Positions 8,298 through 19,180 are shown, numbered from the stretch's first letter. The stretch is 64,000 nucleotides of DNA from Mycolicibacterium llatzerense (GCF_000878195.1 NZ_JXST01000005.1:62001-126000), one strand, 5' to 3'. Numbers and translations are program-made. Notes: generated from the sequence alone by a model not told the origin.

Positions 8298-9053
8298 CTA
8301 CCGCGCGGCCGACGTCGTCGTGGCCGGAGCCGAAGACGAGGTCGATGCCGGAGCCGACTCGGTGGTGCTCGGCGCCGCCGAGGTCGACGTGGTCGTGGTG
8401 GCCGACGTGGAGGTCCCGCTGCCCGCGGCGGTGACCGGGGTCGGGGCGTCCGCCAGGTCCAGCACGGTGTCGATCACGTAGATGCGGGCGTTGCTCGCCT
8501 CGATCGCGCCACAGACCAGCTTGGCGGTGTCGTTGACCTTGATGTCGCCGCCGTCGCCGGTCACCTTGATCTGGGTGCCCTGCTGCGTCGGACGCTGGCC
8601 CTTGACGGTGTCATTGCCCAGCACGCCCAGGAAAACGTGGTAGTAGTCCAGGCTCGTCAGCGCGGCCGGGTCGGCCTTCAGCGCGGCCAGCTTGGCCGGG
8701 TCCAGCGCCTCGAAGGCGGCGTTGGTGGGTGCGAACACCACGTACGGGCCGTTGTCCAGCACGCTGGTGATGTTCACGTCGGGGTTCAGCCCGCCGGAGA
8801 TCGCCGAGTTGAAGGTGCTGATCGACGGGATGCTGGCCAGCGCGGCGCTCACCGGCTTGTTGGTCAGCGTGCTCAGATCGGGCATGCCGACCTTGACCTG
8901 GTCGCAGCCGGGGCCCTTGGGGTCCGGCGTCTTGTTGGTCGGCGGCGGCAGCGGTGGCGGGTCTGCGTAGGCGGACACCGCCAGCGGCAGCGACGCCGTC
9001 AGGGCGGCGACGGCCGCGGTTACGCCCAGAAATCTGCTGGTGCGAGTCTTCAT
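8298..9053 (-). CDS. Secreted fasciclin-domain protein (MPT70/MPT83-like)
   Basis: A 251-residue protein. A signal peptide spans about residues 1-30 and ends SAYAD; there is no lipobox Cys. The fasciclin domain (about residues 55-205) shows PYVVFAPTNAAFEAL, then YYHVFLGVL and VYVID-type strands near ARIYVIDTVL. The last 40 residues are Ser/Thr/Ala-rich, a possible O-mannosylated linker. ATG at 9053 is chosen because GAGGAG precedes it and the signal peptide begins there. The role is probably surface adhesion or matrix contact, by family analogy. Confidence 0.85.
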   Translation of the reverse strand: MKTRTSRFLGVTAAVAALTASLPLAVSAYADPPPLPPPTNKTPDPKGPGCDQVKVGMPDLSTLTNKPVSAALASIPSISTFNSAISGGLNPDVNITSVLDNGPYVVFAPTNAAFEALDPAKLAALKADPAALTSLDYYHVFLGVLGNDTVKGQRPTQQGTQIKVTGDGGDIKVNDTAKLVCGAIEASNARIYVIDTVLDLADAPTPVTAAGSGTSTSATTTTSTSAAPSTTESAPASTSSSAPATTTSAAR

Positions 9054-9186
9054 GGTTCGGCTCCTCAGCTGTTCATGTCGCGCACACGGACCGATCGGGG
9101 AGACCCCAGCCGGGGCGTGGCGCCCGTCGAATGGTAATGGCTGGCGCTGCGAAACAGCAAAATCAGCTACCGGTGGTCCGGTGAGG

Positions 9187-10407
9187 TCACGCGGTGCTGA
9201 CCTGCACTTTTCGCACGCTGAAGCACAGCACCGCGGCCACCGCACACAGGCCCGCGGCCAATTGAAAGGCCAGGTCATAGTTACCTTGCAGGTCCCGAAG
9301 CCAGCCGGCCGCGGCCGCTGCGACCGCGGCGCCCACTTGGTGCGCGGCAAACACCCAGCCGAACACCACAGGGGCCCGATCACCGAAGTAGTCGCGGCAC
9401 AGCGCGATCGTCGGCGGCACCGTGGCAACCCAGTCCAGGCCGTAGAACACGATGAACACCCAGGTGCCCGGGTCGGCGTGCGGGGAAAGCAGCGAAGGCA
9501 GCAGCATCAGGGAAATCCCGCGTCCGATGTAGTAGACGGTGAGCAGGAGCCGCGGATCGACCCGGTCGGTGAGCCAGCCCGAACAGACCGTGCCGGCCAC
9601 GTCGAGGACGCCGATGGTGGCCAGTAGACCCGCAGCGACCGTCGTCGGCATGCCGTGGTCGCCGGCAGCAGGGATGAAGTGGGTGCCGATCAGCCCGTTG
9701 GTGGTCATGCCGCAGATCGCGAAGCTGCCCGCCAGGAGCCAGAACACGGGCACCCGGGCGCCGATGACGAGCCCGTCCAGCGCCGACCGGAAGCCGTTCG
9801 TCGGTGCCGTGACCGGCATGGGCGGGTGGTGGCGCATGACGACGACGACCGGTGCGATGACCACGAATGCGGCCGCGGCGACGATGAGGCAGGCCAAGCG
9901 CCAGCCGTGCCGGGTCGCGACCTCTGCGACCACGGGCAGGAAGATCAGTTGTCCGGTCGCGCTGGCGGCGGTCAGCACGCCGGTCACCAGGCCGCGACGT
10001 TCGTCGAACCAGCGGGTGGCCACGGTCGCCACGAAGCCCATCGAGATGCATCCGGTGCCGACGCCGACCAATACGCCCCAGCACGCCACCAACTGCCAGC
10101 CGGTCGTCATCCGGACCGACAGTGCCGAACCGGCCGTGATCAACCCCAGCGCCACCGACAGCACCGGCCTGACGCCGAATCTGTCCATCAATGCGGCCCC
10201 GAACGGGGCGGTCACCCCGAACAGCGTCATGTTGACCGACATCGCGAGGCCCACCGTGGCGTGCGACCAGCCGAACTCGTGGTGCAGCGGGTCCATCAGG
10301 ACGCCGGGCACAGCCCGGAAACCGGCGGCGGCCAGGATGGCCAGGAAGCTGACCGCAGCCACGGCCCACGCGGCGCGCGTCGGCGCTGTCGTCGAGGTGA
10401 GCGTCAC
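9187..10407 (-). CDS. MFS transporter
   Basis: A 12-helix major facilitator of about 406 residues. MDRFGVRPV is the loop 2-3 motif and VATRWFDERRGLVTGV is typical of the oxalate/formate and monocarboxylate branch. I prefer the GTG at 10407, which has a CACAGT -10-like box 6 nt upstream; an in-frame GTG at 10479 would add 24 hydrophilic residues and lacks a good signal. Substrate is unknown. The gene is divergent from the carbonic anhydrase-like gene. Confidence 0.8.
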   Translation of the reverse strand: MTLTSTTAPTRAAWAVAAVSFLAILAAAGFRAVPGVLMDPLHHEFGWSHATVGLAMSVNMTLFGVTAPFGAALMDRFGVRPVLSVALGLITAGSALSVRMTTGWQLVACWGVLVGVGTGCISMGFVATVATRWFDERRGLVTGVLTAASATGQLIFLPVVAEVATRHGWRLACLIVAAAAFVVIAPVVVVMRHHPPMPVTAPTNGFRSALDGLVIGARVPVFWLLAGSFAICGMTTNGLIGTHFIPAAGDHGMPTTVAAGLLATIGVLDVAGTVCSGWLTDRVDPRLLLTVYYIGRGISLMLLPSLLSPHADPGTWVFIVFYGLDWVATVPPTIALCRDYFGDRAPVVFGWVFAAHQVGAAVAAAAAGWLRDLQGNYDLAFQLAAGLCAVAAVLCFSVRKVQVSTA

Positions 10408-10518
10408 CGCATCACTGTGCCGGTGGCGCCGCGCGTAGGCCAGTGGCGGAACCGACACGAACCGCACAGATTGCGCCACACTCCCGGCCGTCAGTGGGTG
10501 CGACCTAACATGGCCCGC

Positions 10519-11034
10519 ATGTCAGGACCGTTGATTCTTCCCATCCAGGGCCATGCCCCGCAGCTGCACGACGAGTCGTGGGTCGCGCCGACCGCATCGG
10601 TGCTCGGCCAGGTGACGCTCGCCGCGCGGGTCAGCATCTGGTACGGCACGACGCTGCGTGCCGAGTTCGAGCCCATCGAGATCGGTGAAGGCTCCAACAT
10701 CCAGGACGGCTGCACCGTGCACGTCGACCCGGGCTTCCCCGTGAAGGTCGGCGCCGGCGTCAGCGTCGGGCACAACGCGGTCCTGCACGGCTGCACCGTC
10801 GAGGACGGTGCCCTGGTCGGCATGGGCGCCATCGTGCTCAACGGCGCGCGGATCGGCGCGGGTTCGCTGGTGGCGGCCGGAACTGTTGTGCCGCAGGGGT
10901 TGGTGGTGCCGCCGGGAACGATGATCGCCGGCGTGCCGGGCAAGATTCGGCGTGAGCTCACCGAAGACGAGATCAACCACAACCGCATCAACGGCCAGGT
11001 TTACGAGCACCTGCTCACACTGCACCGCGGCTAG
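10519..11034 (+). CDS. Gamma carbonic anhydrase-like left-handed beta-helix protein
   Basis: A 171-residue protein made of hexapeptide repeats, with GSNIQDGCTVHVDPGFPVKVG and GHNAVLHGCTVEDGALVGMG blocks that include the metal-site His positions of gamma carbonic anhydrases, and IAGVPGKIRREL at the end. It resembles Rv3525c-like proteins. The ATG at 10519 sits 7 nt after TAACAT (10506-10511), which suggests leaderless translation; an ATG at 10510 overlaps that box. Whether it hydrates CO2 or acts as an acyltransferase-like scaffold is not decided by sequence. Confidence 0.82.
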   Translation: MSGPLILPIQGHAPQLHDESWVAPTASVLGQVTLAARVSIWYGTTLRAEFEPIEIGEGSNIQDGCTVHVDPGFPVKVGAGVSVGHNAVLHGCTVEDGALVGMGAIVLNGARIGAGSLVAAGTVVPQGLVVPPGTMIAGVPGKIRRELTEDEINHNRINGQVYEHLLTLHRG

Positions 11035-11038
11035 GGAT

Positions 11039-11081
11039 TTCGGCGTGATCCGTAACGCCGACAGTTACGGATCACGCCGAA
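11039..11081. terminator. Bidirectional terminator hairpin
   Basis: An 18-bp perfect stem (11039-11056 with 11064-11081) and a 7-nt loop separate the convergent carbonic anhydrase-like and MFS genes. Confidence 0.75.
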
Positions 11082-11083
11082 GC

Positions 11084-12367
11084 CTAGAGCGGGTGGGCCA
11101 ATTCGTCGGCCCGCATCGTTGCCACGACCCACGCGAAGGCCGTCAGTATGGCCGGCAGGACGCCGGACACCACGAAAATCCATTGCATGGGAACGATTTT
11201 CGACAGCGGGCCGACGATCGCATAGGACACCGGCAGGAACACCAGTGAGACGAAGAAGTCGAGGCTCGAGACCCGGCCCAGCATCTCGGTCGGTACCCGC
11301 ATTTGCAGCAGCGTTCCCCAGATCACCATGCTGGCGCCCTCGCCGATGCCGACGAGGAACGTTGCGGCGAACATGACCGGGAACGACCACGTGCTGCCGA
11401 CCACGGCCAATGGCAACGCGCCCAGACCCCAGATCGCCATCATCGCGGTCAGGTAGTGCCGTGGCATTCGGGCGTAGGAAACCGCCAGCGCGCCAACGGC
11501 ACTGCCGATGCCGAATCCGGCCATGATGAACCCGTAGGCGCGCGGACCGTCTTCGAAGCGTCGTTCTGCGATGAACGGCACCAGCACCTCGATGGGTCCC
11601 AGCACCACCAGCACGTAGACGCTGGCGACCAGCAGCGTCCACAACAGCCACGGGGTGCGGGTCATGAACCTGAAACCGTCGCGCAGATCGTGCAGTACGT
11701 GCTTGTGCTCGACCGGTTCCTCGTCGGCCCGGACGGTGCTTGGCCTGGTGGCCACCAGCAGGACCAGGCCCACGCCGAACAACACCGCGACGGTGGTCGC
11801 GCCGACGCTCGGGAAGGTCAGTCCTACGAGGACACCGGCGGCCGCCGGGCCGATCGCCTGCTGGAGCACCGGGCGCACCACGCCCTCAATGCCGTTGGCC
11901 GCCAACAATTGTTCGGGCGGCAGTATGCGGGGCAGTAGCGCGCTGTAGGCGGGGAAGAAGAACGCGGCCGCGATGCCGAGGCACGCCGCTGCCACGGCCA
12001 TGTGCCAAACACGCAGCGCCCCAGTCGAACTGAGGACAGCGACGGCCGTCACCGCGGCGAGGTTGACGACCTCGACGGTGATGATGATGTTGCGTCGGTT
12101 CAGCCGGTCGGCCGCGATGCCACCGACCAACACAAAGCACACCAGGCCGGTACCCAGACAGGTCGCCACCAGAGACAGCGCGGCCGGATCGTTGTCCAGC
12201 GCGATGACCTGCAGCGCGGCCACGACCGTCCACATGCCCTCGGCGAAGATGGACAGTGAGACGGCCGCGATGAGCAGACGGTATTCGCGGAAACGTAAGG
12301 GCGCGAATACCCGCCAGCGGTCAGTGATCCGCGGTTCGGGCGTGTCGACGTCGAACTGGGAACTCAC
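11084..12367 (-). CDS. MFS transporter (EntS/MFS_3-like exporter)
   Basis: A 427-residue 12-helix transporter. GGIAADRLNRRNII is the loop 2-3 motif, and FFFPAYSALLPRIL with EQLLAANGIEGV is characteristic of the drug/siderophore exporter branch. The start is probably the GTG at 12367, with GACGAT 6 nt upstream. The C-terminus ends at the terminator shared with the convergent gene. Substrate is unknown. Confidence 0.8.
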   Translation of the reverse strand: MSSQFDVDTPEPRITDRWRVFAPLRFREYRLLIAAVSLSIFAEGMWTVVAALQVIALDNDPAALSLVATCLGTGLVCFVLVGGIAADRLNRRNIIITVEVVNLAAVTAVAVLSSTGALRVWHMAVAAACLGIAAAFFFPAYSALLPRILPPEQLLAANGIEGVVRPVLQQAIGPAAAGVLVGLTFPSVGATTVAVLFGVGLVLLVATRPSTVRADEEPVEHKHVLHDLRDGFRFMTRTPWLLWTLLVASVYVLVVLGPIEVLVPFIAERRFEDGPRAYGFIMAGFGIGSAVGALAVSYARMPRHYLTAMMAIWGLGALPLAVVGSTWSFPVMFAATFLVGIGEGASMVIWGTLLQMRVPTEMLGRVSSLDFFVSLVFLPVSYAIVGPLSKIVPMQWIFVVSGVLPAILTAFAWVVATMRADELAHPL

Positions 12368-12394
12368 CAATCCATCGTCCCGCGCCCGTCAAGC

Positions 12395-12443
12395 GATTTG
12401 TGCACGTTCTTCCGCGGTAGGCGCGGAAAAACGTGCACAAATC
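12395..12443 (-). terminator. Terminator-like hairpin downstream of the enoyl-CoA hydratase
   Basis: Arms of 22 nt (12395-12416 and 12422-12443) match with one mismatch around a 5-nt loop; the core is GTGCACGTT. It lies immediately after the minus-strand hydratase gene. Confidence 0.65.
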
Positions 12444-12448
12444 ACCGG

Positions 12449-13240
12449 TTAGACGTCGGAGTAGACCGGCAGCCGCCGCTGCTGGAAGGACGTCACGCCC
12501 TCCATGAAGTCGGCGGCGTGCAAAAGCTGGATCTGCCCGGCGGTTTCGCGGGCGAACGCGTTGTTCAGCTCGGTCAGGGTGGCGTCATTGACGGCTTGCT
12601 TGGTCTTGCGCAGGGCCACGGCCGGACCGGACTTGAGCGCCGCGAGCACCCGATCCACCTCGGCGTCGAGGTCGTCGGCGGCGTGCACCGAGCTGACCAG
12701 TCCGGCGGCGTAGGCCTCGGCGGCGGGCAGCTTCTCGGCAAGCAGCGCCATCCGCATGGCCCGGGCCCGCCCGATCGACGCGGCGACCAAGGCCGAGGCA
12801 CCGCCGTCGGGCATCAGCCCGATCTTGGTGAAAGCCAACAGGAATGACGACTTCTCGGATGCCAGGACGATGTCGCATCCGAGGGCCAGCGAGACGCCCA
12901 CACCGGCGGCGACGCCGTGCACGACTGCGACCGCGGGCTTCGGCAGGTTCACCAGTGCGGCGACGGCGCGGTTCGCGGCGTTCAGCACGGCAGCGGCGTC
13001 GAACTTCTTGGCGTCCTGGTCCTCGGGGCTCAGGCCCGCGCCGGAGCAGAAGCCGCGACCCGCGCCGCCGAGGCGGACCACTTTGACCGCGGGGTCGGTC
13101 GCGGCCTGGAGCACCGCGTCGCCGACGAGCTCGAGCATTGCCAGCGACAACGAGTTCAGTGTGTCCGGCCGGTTGAGCGTCACGGACAACACGCCGTCGT
13201 CCAGTGAGACGGTCAGATCGTCGGATCCGGTGTAAGTCAT
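12449..13240 (-). CDS. Enoyl-CoA hydratase/isomerase family protein
   Basis: A 263-residue crotonase. LNRPDTLNSLSL, then RGFCSGAGLSPED and VHGVAAGVGVSLALGCD form the fold and oxyanion hole. In the active-site loop FTKIGLMPDGGAS, Asp occupies the position often held by the second Glu, as in isomerase or dehalogenase-like members. It is divergent from the racemase gene, the same arrangement as echA10/echA11 next to mcr in M. tuberculosis (from memory). Likely role: branched-chain or methyl-branched lipid catabolism. Confidence 0.85.
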   Translation of the reverse strand: MTYTGSDDLTVSLDDGVLSVTLNRPDTLNSLSLAMLELVGDAVLQAATDPAVKVVRLGGAGRGFCSGAGLSPEDQDAKKFDAAAVLNAANRAVAALVNLPKPAVAVVHGVAAGVGVSLALGCDIVLASEKSSFLLAFTKIGLMPDGGASALVAASIGRARAMRMALLAEKLPAAEAYAAGLVSSVHAADDLDAEVDRVLAALKSGPAVALRKTKQAVNDATLTELNNAFARETAGQIQLLHAADFMEGVTSFQQRRLPVYSDV

Positions 13241-13360
13241 TCAGTACCCCAGTTTCATGGGCGGGCCAGATGCCCGCACTAGACAGACTTCGTTATACAA
13301 GTAAGCTATGTCGCGGTCAACACGACTGGGATCGAACGATCTACCAAGAGGTGCATGAAA

Positions 13361-14455
13361 ATGGCTGGACCATTGCAGGGACTGCGCGTTGTCGAGCTGG
13401 CCGGCATCGGCCCGGGCCCGCACGCGGCGATGATTCTCGGAGACTTGGGCGCCGACGTGGTGCGCGTGGAACGCCCGAGCAAGTCCGGCAAGCCCAGCGC
13501 CGACTCCATGCTGCGCAACCGTCGCTCTGTCACCGCCGACATGAAGAGTGATGAAGGCCGCGAGCTGGTGCTGTCCCTGATCAAGAAGGCCGACGTCCTC
13601 ATCGAAGGCTTCCGGCCGGGCGTCACCGAGCGTCTGGGTCTGGGCCCCGAGGACTGTGCGAAGGTCAACGAGCGCCTGATCTACGGCCGCATGACCGGTT
13701 GGGGCCAGACCGGCCCGCGCGCGCTGCAGGCCGGCCACGACATCAACTACATCTCCCTGAACGGCCTGCTGCACGCCGTCGGCCGCAAGGGCGAGCGCCC
13801 GGTGCCGCCGCTGAACTTGGCGGGCGATTTCGGCGGTGGCTCGATGTTCCTGCTGGTCGGCATCCTGTCGGCGCTGTTCGAGCGGCAGACCTCCGGCAAG
13901 GGCCAGGTGGTCGACGCCGCGATGGTCGACGGCTCCAGCGTGCTGATGCAGATGATGTGGAGCTTCCGCCGGCAGGGCATGTGGAGCGACGAGCGCGGCA
14001 CCAACATGCTCGACACCGGTGCGCCGTACTACGACACCTACGAGACCGCCGACGGCAAGTACATGGCAGTCGGCTCGATCGAGCCGCAGTTCTACGCCGA
14101 ACTGCTGGCCAAGCTGGAACTGGATCCGGCAGCCCTGCCCGACCAGAACGACGTCGCCCGGTGGCCCGAACTGCGCGACATCTTCACCACCGCCTTCAAG
14201 GCGCAGACCCGCGACCACTGGACCAAGGTCTTCACCGGTTCGGACGCGTGCGTCAGCCCCGTGCTCAGCTTCGCCGAGGTCGAGACCGAGCCGCACATCG
14301 CCGAGCGCGACACCTTCTTCCGGTTCGCTCCCGAAGACGGCGGCAACCTCGAGCCGATGCCGGCGCCACGGTTCTCCCGCACCGTGCCGGCCACGCCGAC
14401 ACCGCCGCGCGTGCCCGGATCTGACACCGAGTCCGTGCTTCACGACTGGGCCTGA
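13361..14455 (+). CDS. mcr: Alpha-methylacyl-CoA racemase
   Basis: A 364-residue class III CoA-transferase fold enzyme that inverts the 2-methyl centre of branched acyl-CoAs, so that methyl-branched fatty acids and sterol side chains can be degraded. If translation starts at the ATG at 13361 (MAGPL), the M. tuberculosis MCR catalytic residues fall at identical numbers: Arg91, His126 (GHDINY), Asp156 (NLAGDFGGG) and Glu241 (GSIEPQFY). This fixes the start over the upstream ATG at 13355. It precedes an SDR gene, matching Rv1143-Rv1144. Confidence 0.93.
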   Translation: MAGPLQGLRVVELAGIGPGPHAAMILGDLGADVVRVERPSKSGKPSADSMLRNRRSVTADMKSDEGRELVLSLIKKADVLIEGFRPGVTERLGLGPEDCAKVNERLIYGRMTGWGQTGPRALQAGHDINYISLNGLLHAVGRKGERPVPPLNLAGDFGGGSMFLLVGILSALFERQTSGKGQVVDAAMVDGSSVLMQMMWSFRRQGMWSDERGTNMLDTGAPYYDTYETADGKYMAVGSIEPQFYAELLAKLELDPAALPDQNDVARWPELRDIFTTAFKAQTRDHWTKVFTGSDACVSPVLSFAEVETEPHIAERDTFFRFAPEDGGNLEPMPAPRFSRTVPATPTPPRVPGSDTESVLHDWA

Positions 14456-14494
14456 GGCCGCAGCAGATTTCCGTAACAAGAAGGGATTGCATCA

Positions 14495-16280
<1,786 letters not shown>

Positions 16281-16291
16281 CCGGCACAACT

Positions 16292-16334
16292 GCGCTGAGG
16301 GCCGCGACTCCACTGGAGTCGCGGCCCTCAGCGC
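16292..16334 (+). terminator. Strong terminator hairpin 1 after the mcr operon
   Basis: A 19-bp perfect stem (16292-16310 with 16316-16334) lies 12 nt after the nitronate monooxygenase stop. Confidence 0.7.
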
Positions 16335-16364
16335 GTTCTGGGGTGGCATGCCCCGGACGCACAA

Positions 16365-16395
16365 AAAGCCGCCGACCTTATCGGTCGGCGGCTTT
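16365..16395. terminator. Terminator hairpin 2 with flanking A and T runs
   Basis: AAAGCCGCCGACC (16365-16377) pairs with GGTCGGCGGCTTT (16383-16395). The A run before and T run after allow it to act on either strand, so it could also end the minus-strand small ORF. Confidence 0.7.
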
Positions 16396-16493
16396 GATGC
16401 TGGTAATTACCCCTACGAGTCCTTGTGCGCCGTTAGGGCGCACGGACGGTAGCGCCTCAGCGCGGCGTCAGACTCGCGGGTGGACCCGCGGAA

Positions 16494-16616
16494 TCAGACG
16501 GCCTCGGCGAGGTCGGGGAACTGCTCGGACGTGTCACCCTCGATCAGGACGTCCCCGTGGTACAGGGCATCGAAATCTACTTTGATGACATCTGCGTTGG
16601 TGTCGTCGATCCACAT
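16494..16616 (-). CDS. Predicted 40-residue acidic small protein
   Basis: The minus-strand frame begins MWIDDTNADVIKVDFDALY and ends FPDLAEAV, with many Asp and Glu. I do not recognise a family. Support for coding is the high GC at third codon positions and a -10-like TAGCCT (complement of 16624-16629) exactly 7 nt before the ATG, the spacing seen at other leaderless starts in this window. It lies between the mcr operon terminators and the mmpL13 promoter. It was too short to be noticed by usual gene calling, so it needs expression evidence. Confidence 0.5.
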   Translation of the reverse strand: MWIDDTNADVIKVDFDALYHGDVLIEGDTSEQFPDLAEAV

Positions 16617-16685
16617 GTCTATGAGGCTATGGGTCGCTATTAAGAAATCTTTGAGTCACGATTCGGAAAACGCTGGCAATTCTTA

Positions 16686-16735
16686 CCGGTGGGTAGGTTG
16701 GCCAACCCGGACCCCTAAGTAACTGGTGGGTAGCT
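16686..16735. promoter_or_regulatory. Direct repeat and palindrome in the mmpL13 upstream region
   Basis: CCGGTGGGTAG (16686-16696) recurs as CTGGTGGGTAG (16723-16733), and GGTTGGCCAACC (16696-16707) is a perfect 12-bp palindrome. The stretch 16617-16951 contains no convincing gene; these motifs and the promoter at 16897 are what I see in it. They are candidate regulator sites for mmpL13 or the divergent small ORF. Confidence 0.35.
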
Positions 16736-16896
16736 CACATTCCACAAGGCCACGGGTGATCTTGATGCGCTGTATGGGTCCTGATCGCGGCTTAGTTCAC
16801 TGGCCAGTAGCAAACATGACGGCGATCACGCAGATAGTGCCTGGTAGGCCGGGTGAACCAGACGTCAATAGATCTCGTGACCACGGTGAGCGACTG

Positions 16897-16928
16897 TTGA
16901 CACGCCTAAGTTATCGTCGTTAACTTAG
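16897..16928 (+). promoter_or_regulatory. mmpL13 promoter with overlapping operator palindrome
   Basis: TTGACA (16897-16902) and TAACTT (16921-16926) are separated by 18 bp, a good sigma-A-type promoter. The inverted repeat CTAAGTTA (16906-16913) and TAACTTAG (16921-16928) fills the spacer and the -10. A repressor bound here would block RNA polymerase. The TetR gene that overlaps the 3' end of mmpL13 is the obvious candidate. Confidence 0.6.
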
Positions 16929-16951
16929 CGGTGTTTCGTGAAGGGGAATCC

Positions 16952-19180
16952 ATGCTGAACCGCATTGCGCTGCTGGCCATCGCCGCGCCGAGGAGAATTC
17001 TGGCGCTGGCAGGGCTGGTCCTGATCGCTGCGGCAATCTTCGGCGTCCCAGTGGTCAAGACCTTGCCCGCGGGCGGTTTCCAAGACCCGAAGGCGGAGTC
17101 CTCACAAGCCAGCCGGCTACTGGCCACCAAGTTCCACCAGGGCGACATGCCCATGTTGGTTACCGTCACCGCACCCGACGGGGTGCACGGCCCGGCCGCC
17201 TCCGCGGCAGCCCACGACATCGTCGACCACCTCAAGGCCTCACCCCACGTCGCTTACGTGTCCTCGGCCTGGACGGTGCCCCCGGCTGCGGCCGGGGAGC
17301 TGATCAGTAAAGACGGGAAGTCCGGGCTGATCGTGGCCGGGATGAACGGCGGCGAGAACAACGCGCAGAAATACGCCCAGGAACTCGCCGATCAGGTGGT
17401 GCACGACCGGCCGGGCGTCACCGTCAAGGCCGGCGGTGGAGCCATGGTCTACTCCCAGATCAACACCCAGACCGAGCACGACCTGCTCGTCATGGAATCC
17501 ATCGCGATACCGCTCAGCTTCCTGGTGCTGGTTTGGGTGTTCGGCGGACTCGTCGCCGCCGCGCTCCCCATCCTGGTTGGCGGGCTGGCCATGACCGGCA
17601 CGCTCGCGGTGCTGCGGACCATCACGTTCTTCACCGACGTATCCGTGTTCGCGCTGAATGTGGCCACCGCCCTCGGGCTGGCCCTCGCCATCGACTACAC
17701 GCTGTTGATCATCAGCCGCTATCGCGATGAGGTGGCCGAAGGGCACCCCAGGGACAAGGCGTTGATCCGCACCATGGTGACCGCGGGCCGCACCGTGCTG
17801 TTCTCGGCGACGACGGTCGGCCTGTCGATGGCAGCGATGCTGATGTTCCCGATGTACTTCCTCACGTCCATCGCCTACGCCGGCATCGCGACGGTCGCGT
17901 TCGCCGCCGCGGCCGCGGTGATCGTCACCCCGGCCGCCATCTGGCTGCTCGGCGACCGGCTCGACGCCCTCAGCCTGCCGCATTTGTTCCGGCGCAACAC
18001 CACACCCAAGCCGGTGCAGGAGATGTTCTGGTACCGCGCCGCGAAAGCGGTGATGCGCCGTTCGGTCTCAGCCGGTCTGGCCGTCGTCGCGCTGCTGTTG
18101 GTCCTGGGCGCACCCTTCCTCAGCGCGAAATGGGGTTTCCCCGATGAGCGGGTGCTGCCGACAACCGCGTCCGCGCACCAGGTGGGGGACCAGCTGCGCA
18201 ACGACTTCGCCAACAACTCGGCCACCGACATCACGGCCGTCATTCCCGACGCCGCCGGACTGGCTCCGGCAGCCTTCGATGCCTACGCCGCCGACCTCTC
18301 GCGCGTCGCCGCCGTCACCGAAGTGTCGGCGCCGACCGGAACTTTCGTCGGCGGACGGAAGGTGGGGCCGGCCGGTCCCGGTGCCGCGATCGTCGACGGC
18401 AGCGCCTTCCTGACCATCGGCAGCAGCGCTCCGCTGTTCTCCGACGCGTCGCAGGCGCAACTCGACGCGGTGCACGCGGTCAAGGGACCGGACGGGCGCA
18501 CGGTGCAGCTCGCCGGCGTGGCGCAGATCAGCCACGACAGCGTGCAGGCTGTCACCGATCGGCTGCCGTGGGTGCTGGCCGCCATCGCCGTCATCACGCT
18601 CGGGCTGCTGTTCCTGCTCACCGGCAGCGTGGTGCTTCCGGTGAAAGCCGTTGTGCTCAACGTTCTTTCGCTCACCGCGGCGTTCGGCGCACTGGTCTGG
18701 ATCTTCCAGGACGGCCATCTGGGCGCGCTCGGCACCACGGCCACCGGGACGTTGGCATCCAACATGCCGGTGCTGCTGTTCTGCATCGCGTTCGGACTGT
18801 CGATGGACTATGAAGTGTTCCTCGTCGCGCGCATCCGTGAGTTCTGGCTGATCGAGAGGGACAACGACGAGAGCGTCGCGCTCGGGCTGGCCCACACCGG
18901 CCGGGTGATCACCGCCGCGGCCCTGGTGATGTCGATATCGTTCGGCGCACTGATCGCCGCGGAGGTGTCGTTCATGCGGATGTTCGGCCTCGGGCTGACC
19001 ATCGCCGTTCTGGTGGACGCGACCCTGGTCCGGACCGTGCTGGTGCCGGCCTTCATGCACCTGATGGGACGGTGGAACTGGTGGGCGCCGGCGCCGCTGG
19101 CCCGGCTGCACAAACGCATCGGTATCAGTGAGTCCGGTGCGGCCGAGCCACCCGTGCCATCGGCGTGCGGAGCGCAGTGA
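16952..19180 (+). CDS. mmpL13: MmpL13-like RND transporter
   Basis: A 742-residue mycobacterial membrane protein large (RND superfamily) exporter. One helix at the N-terminus is followed by a periplasmic domain (about residues 35-165), five helices, a second periplasmic domain (about 385-540) and five more helices. The proton-relay Asp-Tyr pairs are visible in LALAIDYTLLIISR and FGLSMDYEVFLVARIRE. ATG at 16952 follows AAGGGG; the in-frame GTG at 16931 lacks a signal. Its place before the Rv1147-like methyltransferase matches mmpL13a/b of M. tuberculosis, which is split there but one intact frame here. Cargo is unknown, presumably a lipid. Confidence 0.85.
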   Translation: MLNRIALLAIAAPRRILALAGLVLIAAAIFGVPVVKTLPAGGFQDPKAESSQASRLLATKFHQGDMPMLVTVTAPDGVHGPAASAAAHDIVDHLKASPHVAYVSSAWTVPPAAAGELISKDGKSGLIVAGMNGGENNAQKYAQELADQVVHDRPGVTVKAGGGAMVYSQINTQTEHDLLVMESIAIPLSFLVLVWVFGGLVAAALPILVGGLAMTGTLAVLRTITFFTDVSVFALNVATALGLALAIDYTLLIISRYRDEVAEGHPRDKALIRTMVTAGRTVLFSATTVGLSMAAMLMFPMYFLTSIAYAGIATVAFAAAAAVIVTPAAIWLLGDRLDALSLPHLFRRNTTPKPVQEMFWYRAAKAVMRRSVSAGLAVVALLLVLGAPFLSAKWGFPDERVLPTTASAHQVGDQLRNDFANNSATDITAVIPDAAGLAPAAFDAYAADLSRVAAVTEVSAPTGTFVGGRKVGPAGPGAAIVDGSAFLTIGSSAPLFSDASQAQLDAVHAVKGPDGRTVQLAGVAQISHDSVQAVTDRLPWVLAAIAVITLGLLFLLTGSVVLPVKAVVLNVLSLTAAFGALVWIFQDGHLGALGTTATGTLASNMPVLLFCIAFGLSMDYEVFLVARIREFWLIERDNDESVALGLAHTGRVITAAALVMSISFGALIAAEVSFMRMFGLGLTIAVLVDATLVRTVLVPAFMHLMGRWNWWAPAPLARLHKRIGISESGAAEPPVPSACGAQ

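Noticed and set aside
9655..10518. N-terminal extension of the gamma carbonic anhydrase-like frame
   Set aside because: Antisense to the MFS gene; family resemblance starts only at the ATG at 10519.
11039..11081. Considered as a member of repeat family A or B
   Set aside because: The stem sequence is unrelated to both families and occurs once, so it is listed as a terminator.
16480..16722. 80-codon plus-strand frame before mmpL13
   Set aside because: It has no promoter or ribosome site and is mixed with the operator region; the minus-strand 40-residue frame has better support.
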